The notes beneath the pieces are model-generated. The model saw only the letters and a list, made by a program, of their open reading frames with translations. It was not told the origin of the DNA and ran no database searches. Positions 56,879 to 64,000 of a stretch of DNA of 64,000 nucleotides are shown here, piece after piece; the stretch's first letter is position 1, and each line of letters opens with the position of its first letter. This DNA is from Flavobacteriaceae bacterium. Lineage in GTDB: Bacteria; Bacteroidota; Bacteroidia; Flavobacteriales; Flavobacteriaceae. The DNA is taken from positions 62,001 through 126,000 of the forward strand of contig JAQWIL010000005.1 in NCBI GenBank assembly GCA_029248885.1, written 5' to 3'. The position numbers and the translations under genes are program-made.

Positions 56879-58039
56879 TTATTTTAAAATTTGCTTGGCA
56901 ATCACAACTTTCTGAATTTCAGAAGTACCTTCTCCAATTGTACAAAGCTTGGCATCGCGATAAAATTTCTCGACAGGAAATTCTTTGGAATAACCATACC
57001 CTCCAAAAATCTGCACCGCTTCATTGGCGATATGAACACAGGCCTCTGAGGCATACAATTTGCACATGGCACTTTGTTTGGTCATCTTTTTGCCTTCGTT
57101 GATCATTTGACTTGCTTGTTGGGTGAGCAACTCTGCTGCTTCAATTTGTGTGGCCATATCCGCAAGCTTAAAAGATATCCCTTGAAAGCTACTGATTGGC
57201 TTTCCAAACTGAACACGCTCTTTTGCATATTGAAGTGCGGCTTTATAAGCCCCACGAGCAATTCCCAAAGACAATGCAGCAATCGAAATTCGGCCACCGT
57301 CCAAAATTTTCATTGACTGGACAAATCCTTCCCCAACTTCGCCAAGACGATTTTCGTCTGGAATCCGACACTGGTCAAAAATCAGTTCAGCAGTTTCTGA
57401 GGCACGCATCCCGAGTTTATCCTCTTTTTTCCCAGATGAAAATCCAGGAGTACCACGCTCAATCACAAAGGCAGTCATTCCGTGGCTGTCCCCTTTTTCT
57501 CCAGTTCGGAAAATCACAACAGCTACATCTGAGGAGATGCCATGTGTAATAAAATTTTTAGTTCCGTTCAGTATCCAATGATCTCCGTCTTGAATGGCAG
57601 TTGAATTCATACCACCTGCATCCGAACCCGTATTGTGCTCTGTCAAACCCCAAGCACCAATCCATTCACCAGAAGCTAGTATGGGCAACCAACGTGATTT
57701 TTGAGACGCTGAACCAAATTTTAAAATATGGTTGGTACACAATGAGTTGTGTGCTGCGATTGACAAGCCGATGGACGGATCAACTTTCGAGATTTCTTGA
57801 ACCACAGCCACATATTCGTGATATCCAAAACCTGAACCACCATATTCTTCTGGGACAAGCATCCCGAGGAAACCGTAAGAACCCGCTTGTTTCATCACCT
57901 CGACAGGGAAGTGCTGCGCTTCATCCCAATCCATCACATGTGGTTTGATGAACTGATGAGCAAAATCACGTGCCGAGTCTGCAACAAGTTGTTTCGTTTC
58001 TGTAGCCGTTTCTATCATGTCATAAGAAGCAGTATCCAT
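56879..58039 (-). CDS. acyl-CoA dehydrogenase
   Basis: An FAD enzyme of beta-oxidation or branched-chain amino-acid breakdown, 386 residues. Segments seen: GFLGMLVPEEYGGSGFGYHEY, WGLTEHNTGSDAGGMNSTA (FAD/substrate loop), KNFITHG, RVQFGKPISSFQG, IQIFGGYGY-type segment (AVQIFGGYGYSKEFPVEKFYRDAKL), and IGEGTSEIQKVVIAKQIL, where the Glu of the EGTSE motif is the short-chain-type catalytic base. The exact chain-length preference cannot be read. ATG 58018 (MIETATE) is an alternative start. It is 19 bases after the helix-hairpin-helix gene. Confidence 0.94.
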   Translation of the reverse strand: MDTASYDMIETATETKQLVADSARDFAHQFIKPHVMDWDEAQHFPVEVMKQAGSYGFLGMLVPEEYGGSGFGYHEYVAVVQEISKVDPSIGLSIAAHNSLCTNHILKFGSASQKSRWLPILASGEWIGAWGLTEHNTGSDAGGMNSTAIQDGDHWILNGTKNFITHGISSDVAVVIFRTGEKGDSHGMTAFVIERGTPGFSSGKKEDKLGMRASETAELIFDQCRIPDENRLGEVGEGFVQSMKILDGGRISIAALSLGIARGAYKAALQYAKERVQFGKPISSFQGISFKLADMATQIEAAELLTQQASQMINEGKKMTKQSAMCKLYASEACVHIANEAVQIFGGYGYSKEFPVEKFYRDAKLCTIGEGTSEIQKVVIAKQILK

Positions 58040-58058
58040 ATCTATTTCAGCAATTTTT

Positions 58059-58877
58059 TTATTTCAAATATAAGGCAATTCTAGCAATGCGTATCGAATC
58101 GAGTTGAAATTTATCCGCAATTGATTTCCAGCTGATTTTCCCGTCACGAAATGTCCGATATGCCACAATGCGACTTGCCAAACTGGTACTGATATAGGGG
58201 GTTTTTGCCAAATCAGAAATCGTGGCCGTGTTGAGATCAATCGAATGATTGGGCACAGAGTCCAACGAAAATGACTCCCAAAGATTTGTTAAGGTTGGCG
58301 TATCGATCCCCCAAATATCTTGCACCTGATCTCTGACCAAAAAACCATTGAGTTCTTGACGAGATGATAGAATCCTTGCGGCCAAAACGGGCCCGATTCC
58401 ATAGACAGCCTCCAAGTCTTGCGCAGTAGCAGTATTGAGCTGTTTTTTACGTCTTTTCGTTTTCTTTACATGATGTTTGGTTTGCCATTTTGGAAATCGA
58501 ATAAGTGGCTCAATTTCTTGCCATTTTTGGTCTGGTATGCCAGCGAATTCTTTAAACTCCTGGGCGGTTTGAAAATAGCGTTCTTGACCAACACGAGATT
58601 GAATGGTAGCTACTATAGACTTTGGCAAATCCAAGCGATAGGCATGCCATGCTGAAAGTCGATTGGGGTTAAAGGGATAGATGGTGTCTTTCTTCGTCGA
58701 TTGCTGCTGTAAGGAGTCCCGCTTGGCGACAAGATGATCAGGCAAGGGGTGTAAAAGTGTTGTGTCGTGTTGTTCTTGACTTACAAAAAACAGTAAAAAA
58801 TGTCCAACAACAAAAACCAATGCTAAAAAAAGTAACCCACGTCTTTGTGGACGTGTCCATCGCGAAAATTGGGGCAT
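58059..58877 (-). CDS. helix-hairpin-helix (ComEA-like) DNA-binding protein
   Basis: A 272-residue protein from ATG 58877 (MPQFSRWTRPQRRGLLF). The open frame runs much further upstream, but that part overlaps the symporter gene. One membrane helix (GLLFLALVFVVGHFLLFFVS, about 14-33) anchors it. Three helix-hairpin-helix units of the ComEA kind are visible: NRLSAWHAYRLDLPKSIVATI, LNTATAQDLEAVYGIGPVLAARIL and LNTATISDLAKTPYISTSLASRIV. Such proteins bind DNA, in some bacteria during uptake; here only membrane-anchored DNA binding is inferred. Confidence 0.83.
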   Translation of the reverse strand: MPQFSRWTRPQRRGLLFLALVFVVGHFLLFFVSQEQHDTTLLHPLPDHLVAKRDSLQQQSTKKDTIYPFNPNRLSAWHAYRLDLPKSIVATIQSRVGQERYFQTAQEFKEFAGIPDQKWQEIEPLIRFPKWQTKHHVKKTKRRKKQLNTATAQDLEAVYGIGPVLAARILSSRQELNGFLVRDQVQDIWGIDTPTLTNLWESFSLDSVPNHSIDLNTATISDLAKTPYISTSLASRIVAYRTFRDGKISWKSIADKFQLDSIRIARIALYLK

Positions 58878-58897
58878 ACTGTATTGATTTTTACTGT

Positions 58898-60487
58898 TTA
58901 AGCTCGCACAGCTTTTAAATATCTTTGCAATTCTTCTTTGACCTTTGGATACAGGAAGAACAAACCAATCATATTTGGAAAAACAAGTGCCAGAATCATG
59001 GCATCTGAAAAAGTCCAGACCGCAGACATGTCTCCGGCTGCACCAATAACAATAAACAACAAGAACAAAATTTTGTAGGTGTAGTCTGATATTTTGCTTT
59101 TTCCGAAAACAAACATCCATGATTGCAAACCATAGTACGACCACGAAATCATGGTTGATATCGCAAACAAAACGACTGCAATTGTTAAAAATGGTCCAGA
59201 AAATGAAATGTAATTGGCAAAGGCGGCGGCTGTAATCGCAGCGCCTTCAGCTGCCACGCCGTCAATCATCACAATACCGTTTTCTCCGCCATAGCTAAAT
59301 ATGGTTTGGTCACCGTTAAAAATAATAATAACTAGTGCCGTCATGGTGCAAATAATAACGGTATCGATAAAGGGTTCGAGCAAGGCAACCAGCCCTTCCG
59401 AAGCAGCATATTTGGTTTTTACCGCTGAGTGCGCAATGGATGCAGAACCAGCACCCGCCTCATTGGAAAACGCTGCTCTTCGAAAACCAGTGATCAATAC
59501 CCCTAACAGACCCCCTAGACCTGCTTGTGGATTGAATGCCTGTGTGAAAATCATGGCAAAAGCATCATCTACAAATGAAAAGTTTGTGAGGATTATATAC
59601 AAACAAGCCCCAACATATAAGAGCGCCATAAAAGGCACTATTTTTTCGGTCACGGATGCGATTCGTTTGATTCCTCCAATAATGATAATTCCAACAAAAA
59701 TCATCATCACTACTCCGATGATTGTTCGTGCACTCCCGCCTTCCATACCAAATGAGCTCACCAACTGCATGGCTGCTTGGTTAGACTGGGCGGCGTTTCC
59801 TCCTCCAAAAGATGCACCAATACACAGTAAGGCAAAGGTGACAGCAAGAAAACGACCCATACGCGCAAATCCTCTTTCTTTAAGCCCTTTTGTCAGATAA
59901 TACATGGGGCCACCATAAACAGTTCCATCCTCTCCAATATCACGGTATTTGACACCAAGGGTACATTCAACAAATTTTGTGGACATCCCAATCAGTCCAC
60001 ATAGAATCATCCAAAATGTCGCACCAGGCCCACCAATGGCAATAGCCAAAGCGACTCCAGCAATATTTCCATTACCAACCGTTCCTGAAACGGCCGTAGC
60101 AAGTGCTTGAAAATGACTGACCTCACCGTCTTTACTTTCGTCTTTAATCGTATCAACAACGTCGCCGTCAACAACATTTACTGCTGCTTTTTGATCAACT
60201 TGGTGGTGATCGATATGATCGAATTTCCCACGAACGACGTTAATCGACAAAGGAAAACGACGCACGTTGATAAACCCAAAATAAGTTGTAAAAAACAAAG
60301 CGCCCCCAACAAGTAGAAAAATAATCGTTGGAATGGATGTTCCCGGAAAATTGTGTAAAACAACCGCACCCCACCAATCTGCTATTGGCGTAAACGCCTC
60401 ATTGATGCGGTCGTCGAGACCACGATCTTGCGCAAAAGAAAAGGATGAGAAAAAAAGTGCGATGGCTGTAAAAATAAATCGTTTCAT
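58898..60487 (-). CDS. alanine/glycine:cation symporter family (AGCS) transporter
   Basis: A 529-residue inner-membrane sodium-coupled amino-acid symporter. The N-terminus looks like a signal peptide (MKRFIFTAIALFFSSFSFAQ), followed by about ten helices. AGCS signatures: SHFQALATAVSGTVGNGNIAGVALAIAIGGPGATFWMILCGLIGMSTKFVECTLGVKYR and the later GFRRAAFSNEAGAGSASIAHSAVKT. Between helices 1 and 2 there is an extra hydrophilic loop of about 40 residues rich in D, V and K (FDHIDHHQVDQKAAVNVVDG). It is nine bases downstream of the PspC gene. Confidence 0.93.
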   Translation of the reverse strand: MKRFIFTAIALFFSSFSFAQDRGLDDRINEAFTPIADWWGAVVLHNFPGTSIPTIIFLLVGGALFFTTYFGFINVRRFPLSINVVRGKFDHIDHHQVDQKAAVNVVDGDVVDTIKDESKDGEVSHFQALATAVSGTVGNGNIAGVALAIAIGGPGATFWMILCGLIGMSTKFVECTLGVKYRDIGEDGTVYGGPMYYLTKGLKERGFARMGRFLAVTFALLCIGASFGGGNAAQSNQAAMQLVSSFGMEGGSARTIIGVVMMIFVGIIIIGGIKRIASVTEKIVPFMALLYVGACLYIILTNFSFVDDAFAMIFTQAFNPQAGLGGLLGVLITGFRRAAFSNEAGAGSASIAHSAVKTKYAASEGLVALLEPFIDTVIICTMTALVIIIFNGDQTIFSYGGENGIVMIDGVAAEGAAITAAAFANYISFSGPFLTIAVVLFAISTMISWSYYGLQSWMFVFGKSKISDYTYKILFLLFIVIGAAGDMSAVWTFSDAMILALVFPNMIGLFFLYPKVKEELQRYLKAVRA

Positions 60488-60496
60488 AGAAGAAAG

Positions 60497-60724
60497 TTAA
60501 AGGTCAAAAACTGAGGTTCGTTTGGCATAGACCAGATCTTTGAGTCGGAGCCAGAAGGCAAGGGTAAGATAAACCGCAAAGCCAATCCCCAAGGAAAAAA
60601 AACTAATATAAATAAAAAATAGGCGGACTGGTCTGGCACGCATTCCCAAACGATCTGCAAGACGTGAACAGACTTCAAAGCCATGCCGTTCCAGCTGGTG
60701 ACGAATGCGATGTGCTACCCTCAT
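60497..60724 (-). CDS. PspC domain protein
   Basis: A 75-residue protein starting MRVAHRIRHQLERHGFEVCSRLADRLGMRARPVRLFFIYISFFSLG. The PspC fold (a helical cytoplasmic part that reads G-x-x-x-x-L-x-x-x-L-G-x-x, then one or two membrane helices) is recognisable. It is a family of envelope-stress sensors or small membrane proteins; no pspA or pspB gene is near. The open frame starts earlier at 60943, but that would overlap the end of the DUF2851 gene. The ATG is 13 bases after that gene's stop. Confidence 0.8.
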   Translation of the reverse strand: MRVAHRIRHQLERHGFEVCSRLADRLGMRARPVRLFFIYISFFSLGIGFAVYLTLAFWLRLKDLVYAKRTSVFDL

Positions 60725-60737
60725 GCTTACAAATATA

Positions 60738-61997
60738 TCAAGTTTGTATGAACTCTTGCCCAAATGAGCAGGAAAGACACTTTTTTTGGTCGCAATACGC
60801 ATGCTTAAGTTGGAGCAAGGCCTGACTGTCAAGCGCCGATGCAGCACTGACTCCCAAGGAAGAAAATGCGCGTATGGTACTATTCGACTCTGCCTGAATC
60901 GAGCTCGCCCACGAAATGAGATCATCTGTTTTGTTGATCCCATGCGCTTTGTAGTAGCAAAACAAAAATGGAATCAAGGTGTTGATAATCAGCAAATCAA
61001 GAAATGATTTACTTAATCCTTTCTTTCGCTTTGTGTGCTCTTTACCAAATACATGATGGGTTGACCAATAGTCCGATGTGGATACATGAAATACCTGCTC
61101 AACATTTTTTTGTGGGTCTCCCTCGACAATCTTGTCCAGGAGCTGTGAGTGAAGAACATAAAGCTGTGCCAATTGAGACAAACGGATGGTGGGGAAACCA
61201 CTGGGGCGCATTCTAAAAAATTTGACTTTCTCATTGACAGTATTCAATTGAAGTTTGTGTTGTGCATAGCGATATTTTTTTTGGAGCTTTTCCAAATAAG
61301 CGTCGTCCATTTCAGTTTTCAACATCTCTGCTTGACCAAACAGCAAAGCTTCCAATTCCTCATGATCTTGGGTCTTTCGAATAATAGAAAAAGGAATCGA
61401 TTGCGCAATCGCTGCAAACGCTAAGCCATTGACAGAGAGTCCAAATCCTTTGGCCAGAGCAATAAACAAAACATTTTCCCAGTCGTTGGCAGTTTGCTCG
61501 AGCCATTGCTGAAACACTTTGGTTTTTTGAGCCAGTCGTTCCACATAAAGACGATCAAAAAAAGCCATTTGTTTAAATCGGTCGATGTGTTTGATTCGGT
61601 TTGCACAGGGAATCCAAAGATCAGAAGTGGATAGTTCTTGGTAGCGGTGTATGAGTGTCTTGTCAACAAAATCACGCAAAACAACGGTGGCTAATGGATG
61701 GTCATCCGAAGTAAAAACAGGCATATCCTCCTCCCATACCACATGAAGAATGACATTGTCATAGGCCTTATCGATATGGTGATTATGAGCGTACCAGTCC
61801 GAGCTTTTGATGTGCATTTCTACATGCCCCGCCCAAGTCATCTTATCCAATTGGAGTTGCGCAAACAAAAAATCAGGACCACTGTTGGTGTTGCGCTGCC
61901 CAGCTCGTACGACAACCAGTTCCCGCTGGTCGGTCGTCATCATCGGTTTGTTAGCTAGCTGTTGCTGCCATAGGTAATACAGTAGTTTTTCATTCAT
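60738..61997 (-). CDS. DUF2851 family protein
   Basis: A 419-residue protein of unknown function, frequent in Bacteroidetes. The diagnostic N-terminal segments are MNEKLLYYLWQQQLAN, GQRNTNSGPDFLFAQLQLDKMTWAGHVEMHIKSSDWYAHNH, and YDNVILHVVWEEDMPV. These look like a metal- or nuclease-like beta core with conserved Gly, Asp, Glu and His. The C-terminal 200 residues are helical and end in a cysteine cluster (CDQKKCLSCSFG), possibly a metal site. The start chosen is ATG 61997; the GTG before it is less likely. It is 18 bases after the rhodanese gene. Confidence 0.85.
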   Translation of the reverse strand: MNEKLLYYLWQQQLANKPMMTTDQRELVVVRAGQRNTNSGPDFLFAQLQLDKMTWAGHVEMHIKSSDWYAHNHHIDKAYDNVILHVVWEEDMPVFTSDDHPLATVVLRDFVDKTLIHRYQELSTSDLWIPCANRIKHIDRFKQMAFFDRLYVERLAQKTKVFQQWLEQTANDWENVLFIALAKGFGLSVNGLAFAAIAQSIPFSIIRKTQDHEELEALLFGQAEMLKTEMDDAYLEKLQKKYRYAQHKLQLNTVNEKVKFFRMRPSGFPTIRLSQLAQLYVLHSQLLDKIVEGDPQKNVEQVFHVSTSDYWSTHHVFGKEHTKRKKGLSKSFLDLLIINTLIPFLFCYYKAHGINKTDDLISWASSIQAESNSTIRAFSSLGVSAASALDSQALLQLKHAYCDQKKCLSCSFGQEFIQT

Positions 61998-62015
61998 CAC
62001 ATTTGGGGCACGCCT

Positions 62016-62399
62016 CTACTCTATCACTTCACCTTCCCACTCCAAAATACCTCCTAGTAAATTATAGGCTTCGGCAAAGCCCAAGTCGCGCATCAATTGT
62101 ACGGCTTGCGCGCTCCTCGCCCCCGAACGACAATATACATAGTACGATTTGTTCTTGTCCAGGCTGTTGATTTCGTCGATAAAACCAGGACCCATTCGCA
62201 GGTCGATGTTTTTTGCGTTGGGAATGTATCCGCTTTCAAATTCTTCTTCTGTGCGTACATCCAACACAACTGATTCGGGTTGATCGATTAAGGCCTGAGC
62301 CCATTCATTTTGTGATAGATCTGACATGCTATTTTGTTTGGGCCCAAGATACATACAGCCCGTTAATAATAAAACAATAAACAAATAGTTTTTCCACAT
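62016..62399 (-). CDS. rhodanese-like lipoprotein
   Basis: A 127-residue lipoprotein: signal with lipobox LLTGC (C15), then a single rhodanese domain (SVVLDVRTEEEFESGYIPNAKNIDL) with the active-site loop YVYCRSGARSAQAVQLM (nucleophile Cys in CRSGAR). ILEWEGEV ends it. Periplasmic, membrane-anchored sulfur-transfer or persulfide handling is likely; the donor is unknown. It is divergent from the marR gene and shares its control region, which carries two palindromes. Confidence 0.9.
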   Translation of the reverse strand: MWKNYLFIVLLLTGCMYLGPKQNSMSDLSQNEWAQALIDQPESVVLDVRTEEEFESGYIPNAKNIDLRMGPGFIDEINSLDKNKSYYVYCRSGARSAQAVQLMRDLGFAEAYNLLGGILEWEGEVIE

Positions 62400-62442
62400 C
62401 CATTAAATGTATAAAAAATTTTAGTGAATTAAAAATTAGTAC

Positions 62443-62474
62443 TATATTTGTATATACAACAATTGTAAATACAA
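62443..62474 (+). promoter_or_regulatory. marR promoter with two palindromic operator sites
   Basis: The -7 element TATATTTG (62443-62450) overlaps a perfect palindrome TTGTATATACAA (62448-62459). Three bases on, a second one follows, TTGTAAATACAA (62463-62474). Both fit TTGTAwATACAA, with centres 15 bases apart. They cover the -7 element and the expected transcription start, directly before the MarR-family gene, so autorepression is the natural reading. The -33 region (TTTAG) is weak. Confidence 0.65.
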
Positions 62475-62480
62475 TTCAAT

Positions 62481-62900
62481 ATGTTAGCAAGATCATTAGT
62501 CATTCAGAGTATGCGTTTAGGCCAATTTATGAGTGATGAAATCAGTTGTGCTTTACACCCTTATGGGTTGAGTATTCAGCAGTTTAATGTATTGCGAATT
62601 TTACGGGGATGTCAGGAAAAACCAGCATCACTGCAATACATCACCTCTCGAATGATTCACAAAACGAGTAATACAACGCGGATTGTGGATCGATTATTGG
62701 AGAAAAAACTGGTCGATCGGAAGCCCTGTGCTGAAAACCGAAGGATGGTTGAAATCAACATCACCGAAGCGGGGCTTAAACTCCTGAACAGCATTGATCC
62801 TGTGATTGATAAAAAAGAAAATGAAGTCGCAAGCAGACTGTCCGAAAAAGAATTGACAACCCTGTTAGACAACTATAAAAAACTATTCGTTACACTTTAA
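62481..62900 (+). CDS. MarR family transcriptional regulator
   Basis: A 139-residue winged-helix dimer. LSIQQFNVLRILRGCQEKPASLQYITSRMIHKTSNTTRIVDRLLEKKLVDRKPCAENRRMVEINITEAGLKLL covers the DNA-binding domain: recognition helix in TSNTTRIVDRL, wing in CAENRRMVEI. It starts seven bases after the second palindrome. A cysteine in the wing (KPCAENRR) could sense oxidants, but that is only a suggestion. It is followed 15 bases later by a YceI gene and a CDGSH gene, which are its probable targets. MarR next to yceI is a known arrangement in Flavobacteria. Confidence 0.92.
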   Translation: MLARSLVIQSMRLGQFMSDEISCALHPYGLSIQQFNVLRILRGCQEKPASLQYITSRMIHKTSNTTRIVDRLLEKKLVDRKPCAENRRMVEINITEAGLKLLNSIDPVIDKKENEVASRLSEKELTTLLDNYKKLFVTL

Positions 62901-62915
62901 TCTAAATTCTATATT

Positions 62916-63473
62916 ATGAAAATCAAATCCTATTTTTTACTTACGTTATTGCTAATGACGACTGTCGCATTTGGCAGTATTAAGCCGATTCCCATTACCG
63001 CTGCCACGATTGAGTGGAAGGCCTATAAAATTGCCTATGAGCGTTGGGGTACAATTGAACTGGAAAGTGGTGAGCTCGATTTTGAAGAAGGCACACTGAC
63101 AGGAGGAAACTTTGTGGTAGACATGACGAGCATACAAGTGACCAGCCTTGAGGGGAAAAAGAAAGCGAACTTGGAAAAACACCTTCGCTCTGCTGATTTC
63201 TTTGGCGTAGATCAATTTGCAAGTGCCACCATGGTGATCACTGCAGTCGAACAAACTGCTGATGGATATTCGGTAACTGGAGATTTTACAATCAAAGGGC
63301 AAACCCATCCCGTGATTTTTCCCATGACTGTTGATGGCAATACAGCTACAGCCAAAGTCAAAATCGATCGCTCCAAATACAATGTTCGATATGGTTCTGA
63401 CAGTTTTTTTGACAACCTCGGAGACCGTGTCATCTACAATGAGTTTGACCTCAATGTTACATTAACATTTTAA
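62916..63473 (+). CDS. YceI family periplasmic protein
   Basis: A 185-residue exported lipocalin-like protein. The signal peptide MKIKSYFLLTLLLMTTVAFGS is followed by ATIEWKAYKIAYERWGTIELESGELDFEEGTLTGGNFVVDMTSI and HLRSADFFGVDQFASATMVI, then GDFTIKGQTHPVIFPMTV and FDNLGDRVIYNEFDLNVTLTF. YceI proteins bind isoprenoid-like hydrophobic ligands; the ligand here is unknown. It is in one transcription unit with marR. Confidence 0.94.
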   Translation: MKIKSYFLLTLLLMTTVAFGSIKPIPITAATIEWKAYKIAYERWGTIELESGELDFEEGTLTGGNFVVDMTSIQVTSLEGKKKANLEKHLRSADFFGVDQFASATMVITAVEQTADGYSVTGDFTIKGQTHPVIFPMTVDGNTATAKVKIDRSKYNVRYGSDSFFDNLGDRVIYNEFDLNVTLTF

Positions 63474-63485
63474 AAATTGAAAGCT

Positions 63486-63569
63486 ATGAAAATCGATCGT
63501 CCAAAATGCGGATGTGGAAACACACAAAACCCCAACGGGTATTGTGATGGATCGCACAACAATAAATAA
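63486..63569 (+). CDS. 27-residue CDGSH iron-sulfur protein
   Basis: A very short gene 12 bases after yceI. The product ends CGCGNTQNPNGYCDGSHNNK. The ligand set of the CDGSH family is complete: Cys8, Cys10, Cys20 and His24, preceding the C-terminal NNK. One more residue than in the mitoNEET motif lies between the second and third Cys. Such proteins hold a 2Fe-2S cluster and act in redox or cluster transfer. It is probably the third gene of the marR operon. At 28 codons including the stop it would be skipped by most gene finders. Confidence 0.75.
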   Translation: MKIDRPKCGCGNTQNPNGYCDGSHNNK

Positions 63570-63582
63570 TTTTTCATTTGAG

Positions 63583-63613
63583 TTGTCTAGTTGATACTTG
63601 ATTTATATATTTG
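63583..63613 (+). promoter_or_regulatory. promoter of the trp operon
   Basis: TTG (63583-63585), 20 bases, TATATTTG (63606-63613), both consensus. The leader-peptide ATG follows after eight bases. Confidence 0.6.
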
Positions 63614-63621
63614 ACTCGTAA

Positions 63622-63669
63622 ATGAAAAATATCAATACTTGGTGGTCTGCTTGTTACGCACAGTCGTGA
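63622..63669 (+). CDS. trpL: trp operon leader peptide
   Basis: A 15-residue open frame, MKNINTWWSACYAQS, between a consensus promoter and a terminator hairpin in front of trpE. Codons 7 and 8 are tandem TGG (63640-63645). This is the arrangement of attenuation leader peptides, in which ribosome stalling at Trp codons under tryptophan shortage prevents the terminator from forming. Because the transcript start is so close, the leader-peptide mRNA would have almost no 5' untranslated region. Confidence 0.8.
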   Translation: MKNINTWWSACYAQS

Positions 63670-63692
63670 GACACACCTCGTATATACATACC

Positions 63693-63724
63693 AAAGGGCT
63701 TGTCATCACGACAGGCCTTTTTTT
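63693..63724 (+). terminator. trp attenuator
   Basis: A 12-bp stem (63693-63704 with 63710-63721, two G-U pairs, 5-base loop) runs into seven T residues (63718-63724), 13 bases before the trpE ATG. GCTTGT occurs both in the leader frame (63649-63654) and in the 5' arm, so the 3' arm has an alternative partner. A full antiterminator was not worked out. Confidence 0.8.
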
Positions 63725-63736
63725 ATTGTGAAACCT

Positions 63737-64000
63737 ATGAAGTACGCACTACAGACACATCATCGCAAATTGCTCGTAGATACCATGACGCCTGTCAATA
63801 TGTATTTGAAAATCAGAGACAATTTCCCAAATAGTATTCTTTTGGAAAGCTCGGATTATGGGGTCAACGACAATAGTGTGGCCTATATCTGTTTTAATCC
63901 CATTGCGGATATCAAGCTCCAAAATCAGATGTTGTCCATGCGCTATCCCGATGGGAAATCCAAACAAATCCAACTGACAGATAACGAACGTGTGGCCAAG
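63737..64000 (+). CDS. trpE: anthranilate synthase component I, N-terminal part (3' end outside window)
   Basis: The first 88 codons of TrpE, which with TrpG converts chorismate to anthranilate. The translation reads MKYALQTHHRKLLVDTMTPVNMYLKIRD, then SILLESSDYG and VAYICFNPIADI. The LLESS motif, with its serine, is the tryptophan feedback-inhibition site of the family, and TPVNMYLKIRD also belongs to that pocket. The gene continues past the window end. Position after a Trp leader peptide and attenuator agrees with the identity. It is the first structural gene of a probable trp operon. Confidence 0.9.
   Translation, partial: MKYALQTHHRKLLVDTMTPVNMYLKIRDNFPNSILLESSDYGVNDNSVAYICFNPIADIKLQNQMLSMRYPDGKSKQIQLTDNERVAK

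Noticed and set aside
58878-59144. N-terminal extension of the helix-hairpin-helix protein
   Set aside because: It overlaps the end of the AGCS gene on the same strand and has a Cys/Trp-rich, non-protein-like composition.
60725-60943. N-terminal extension of the PspC protein
   Set aside because: It overlaps the DUF2851 3' end; the PspC domain begins right at ATG 60724.

Overview
The window is a continuous chromosomal segment of a member of the Bacteroidetes, most probably a Flavobacteriaceae-like bacterium. The grounds are: promoters of the Bacteroidetes type (TTTG, 19-20 bases, TAnnTTTG); almost no Shine-Dalgarno sequences except a strong one before rpsU; three secreted proteins with C-terminal type IX secretion (T9SS) sorting domains; families typical of the group (DUF4295 after rpmG, DUF3467 after rpoC, DUF6029, DUF2851, DUF4369, 2TM protein, BshC, LysM plus binding-protein fusion); and tRNA genes without an encoded CCA. 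The sequence looks moderately AT-rich. No genus is claimed.

Layout. 1-2.9 kb: the 3' end of uvrB, an AlkD-like protein, a bactofilin and a small heat-shock protein. 3.0-24 kb: mostly minus-strand housekeeping genes: sucC (with lysA divergent from it), mnmA, yidC, pyrG, a LysM/binding protein, guaA, bshC, rimO, ftsY, DUF4295-rpmG-rpmB, cinA, an FAH-family hydrolase, a DEDDh exonuclease, an E2 acyltransferase, a glycosyltransferase and recR. 24-32.3 kb: a sodium symporter, fabH behind a structured leader, htpG, a small K+ channel, AlkB, a DUF4369 lipoprotein, and the idi-queD-manA operon. 32.4-40.4 kb: the accessory, secretion-related part: a T9SS metalloprotease, prfC, then a T9SS adhesin-like protein, two thioredoxin-fold proteins and a DUF6029 outer-membrane protein.

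40.5-57 kb (minus strand) is the information-processing core. In transcription order it reads rpsU, tyrosine recombinase, hpf, tRNA-Thr-Tyr-Gly-Thr, [inserted genes], tuf, tRNA-Trp, secE, nusG, rplK, rplA, rplJ, rplL, rpoB, rpoC, DUF3467, terminator. The four tRNAs have the same order and anticodons as the E. coli thrU-tyrU-glyT-thrT group that runs straight into tufB. Here about 1.5 kb sits between them and tuf, holding a T9SS cargo gene, a start-less phage-like gene fragment rich in ATA codons, and a 2TM protein.

56.9-64 kb: acyl-CoA dehydrogenase, a helix-hairpin-helix protein, an AGCS symporter, PspC, DUF2851, a rhodanese lipoprotein, then on the plus strand a MarR regulator with two matching palindromic operators, YceI, a 27-residue CDGSH protein, and finally the trp operon start: promoter, a leader peptide with tandem Trp codons, an attenuator hairpin and the first 88 codons of trpE.

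No CRISPR array, complete insertion sequence or rRNA gene was seen. No gene-free stretch exceeds 300 bases; the longest are 26490-26778 (it holds the fabH leader) and 53356-53592. Coordinates and motif matches were read by eye; no search or folding program was run.
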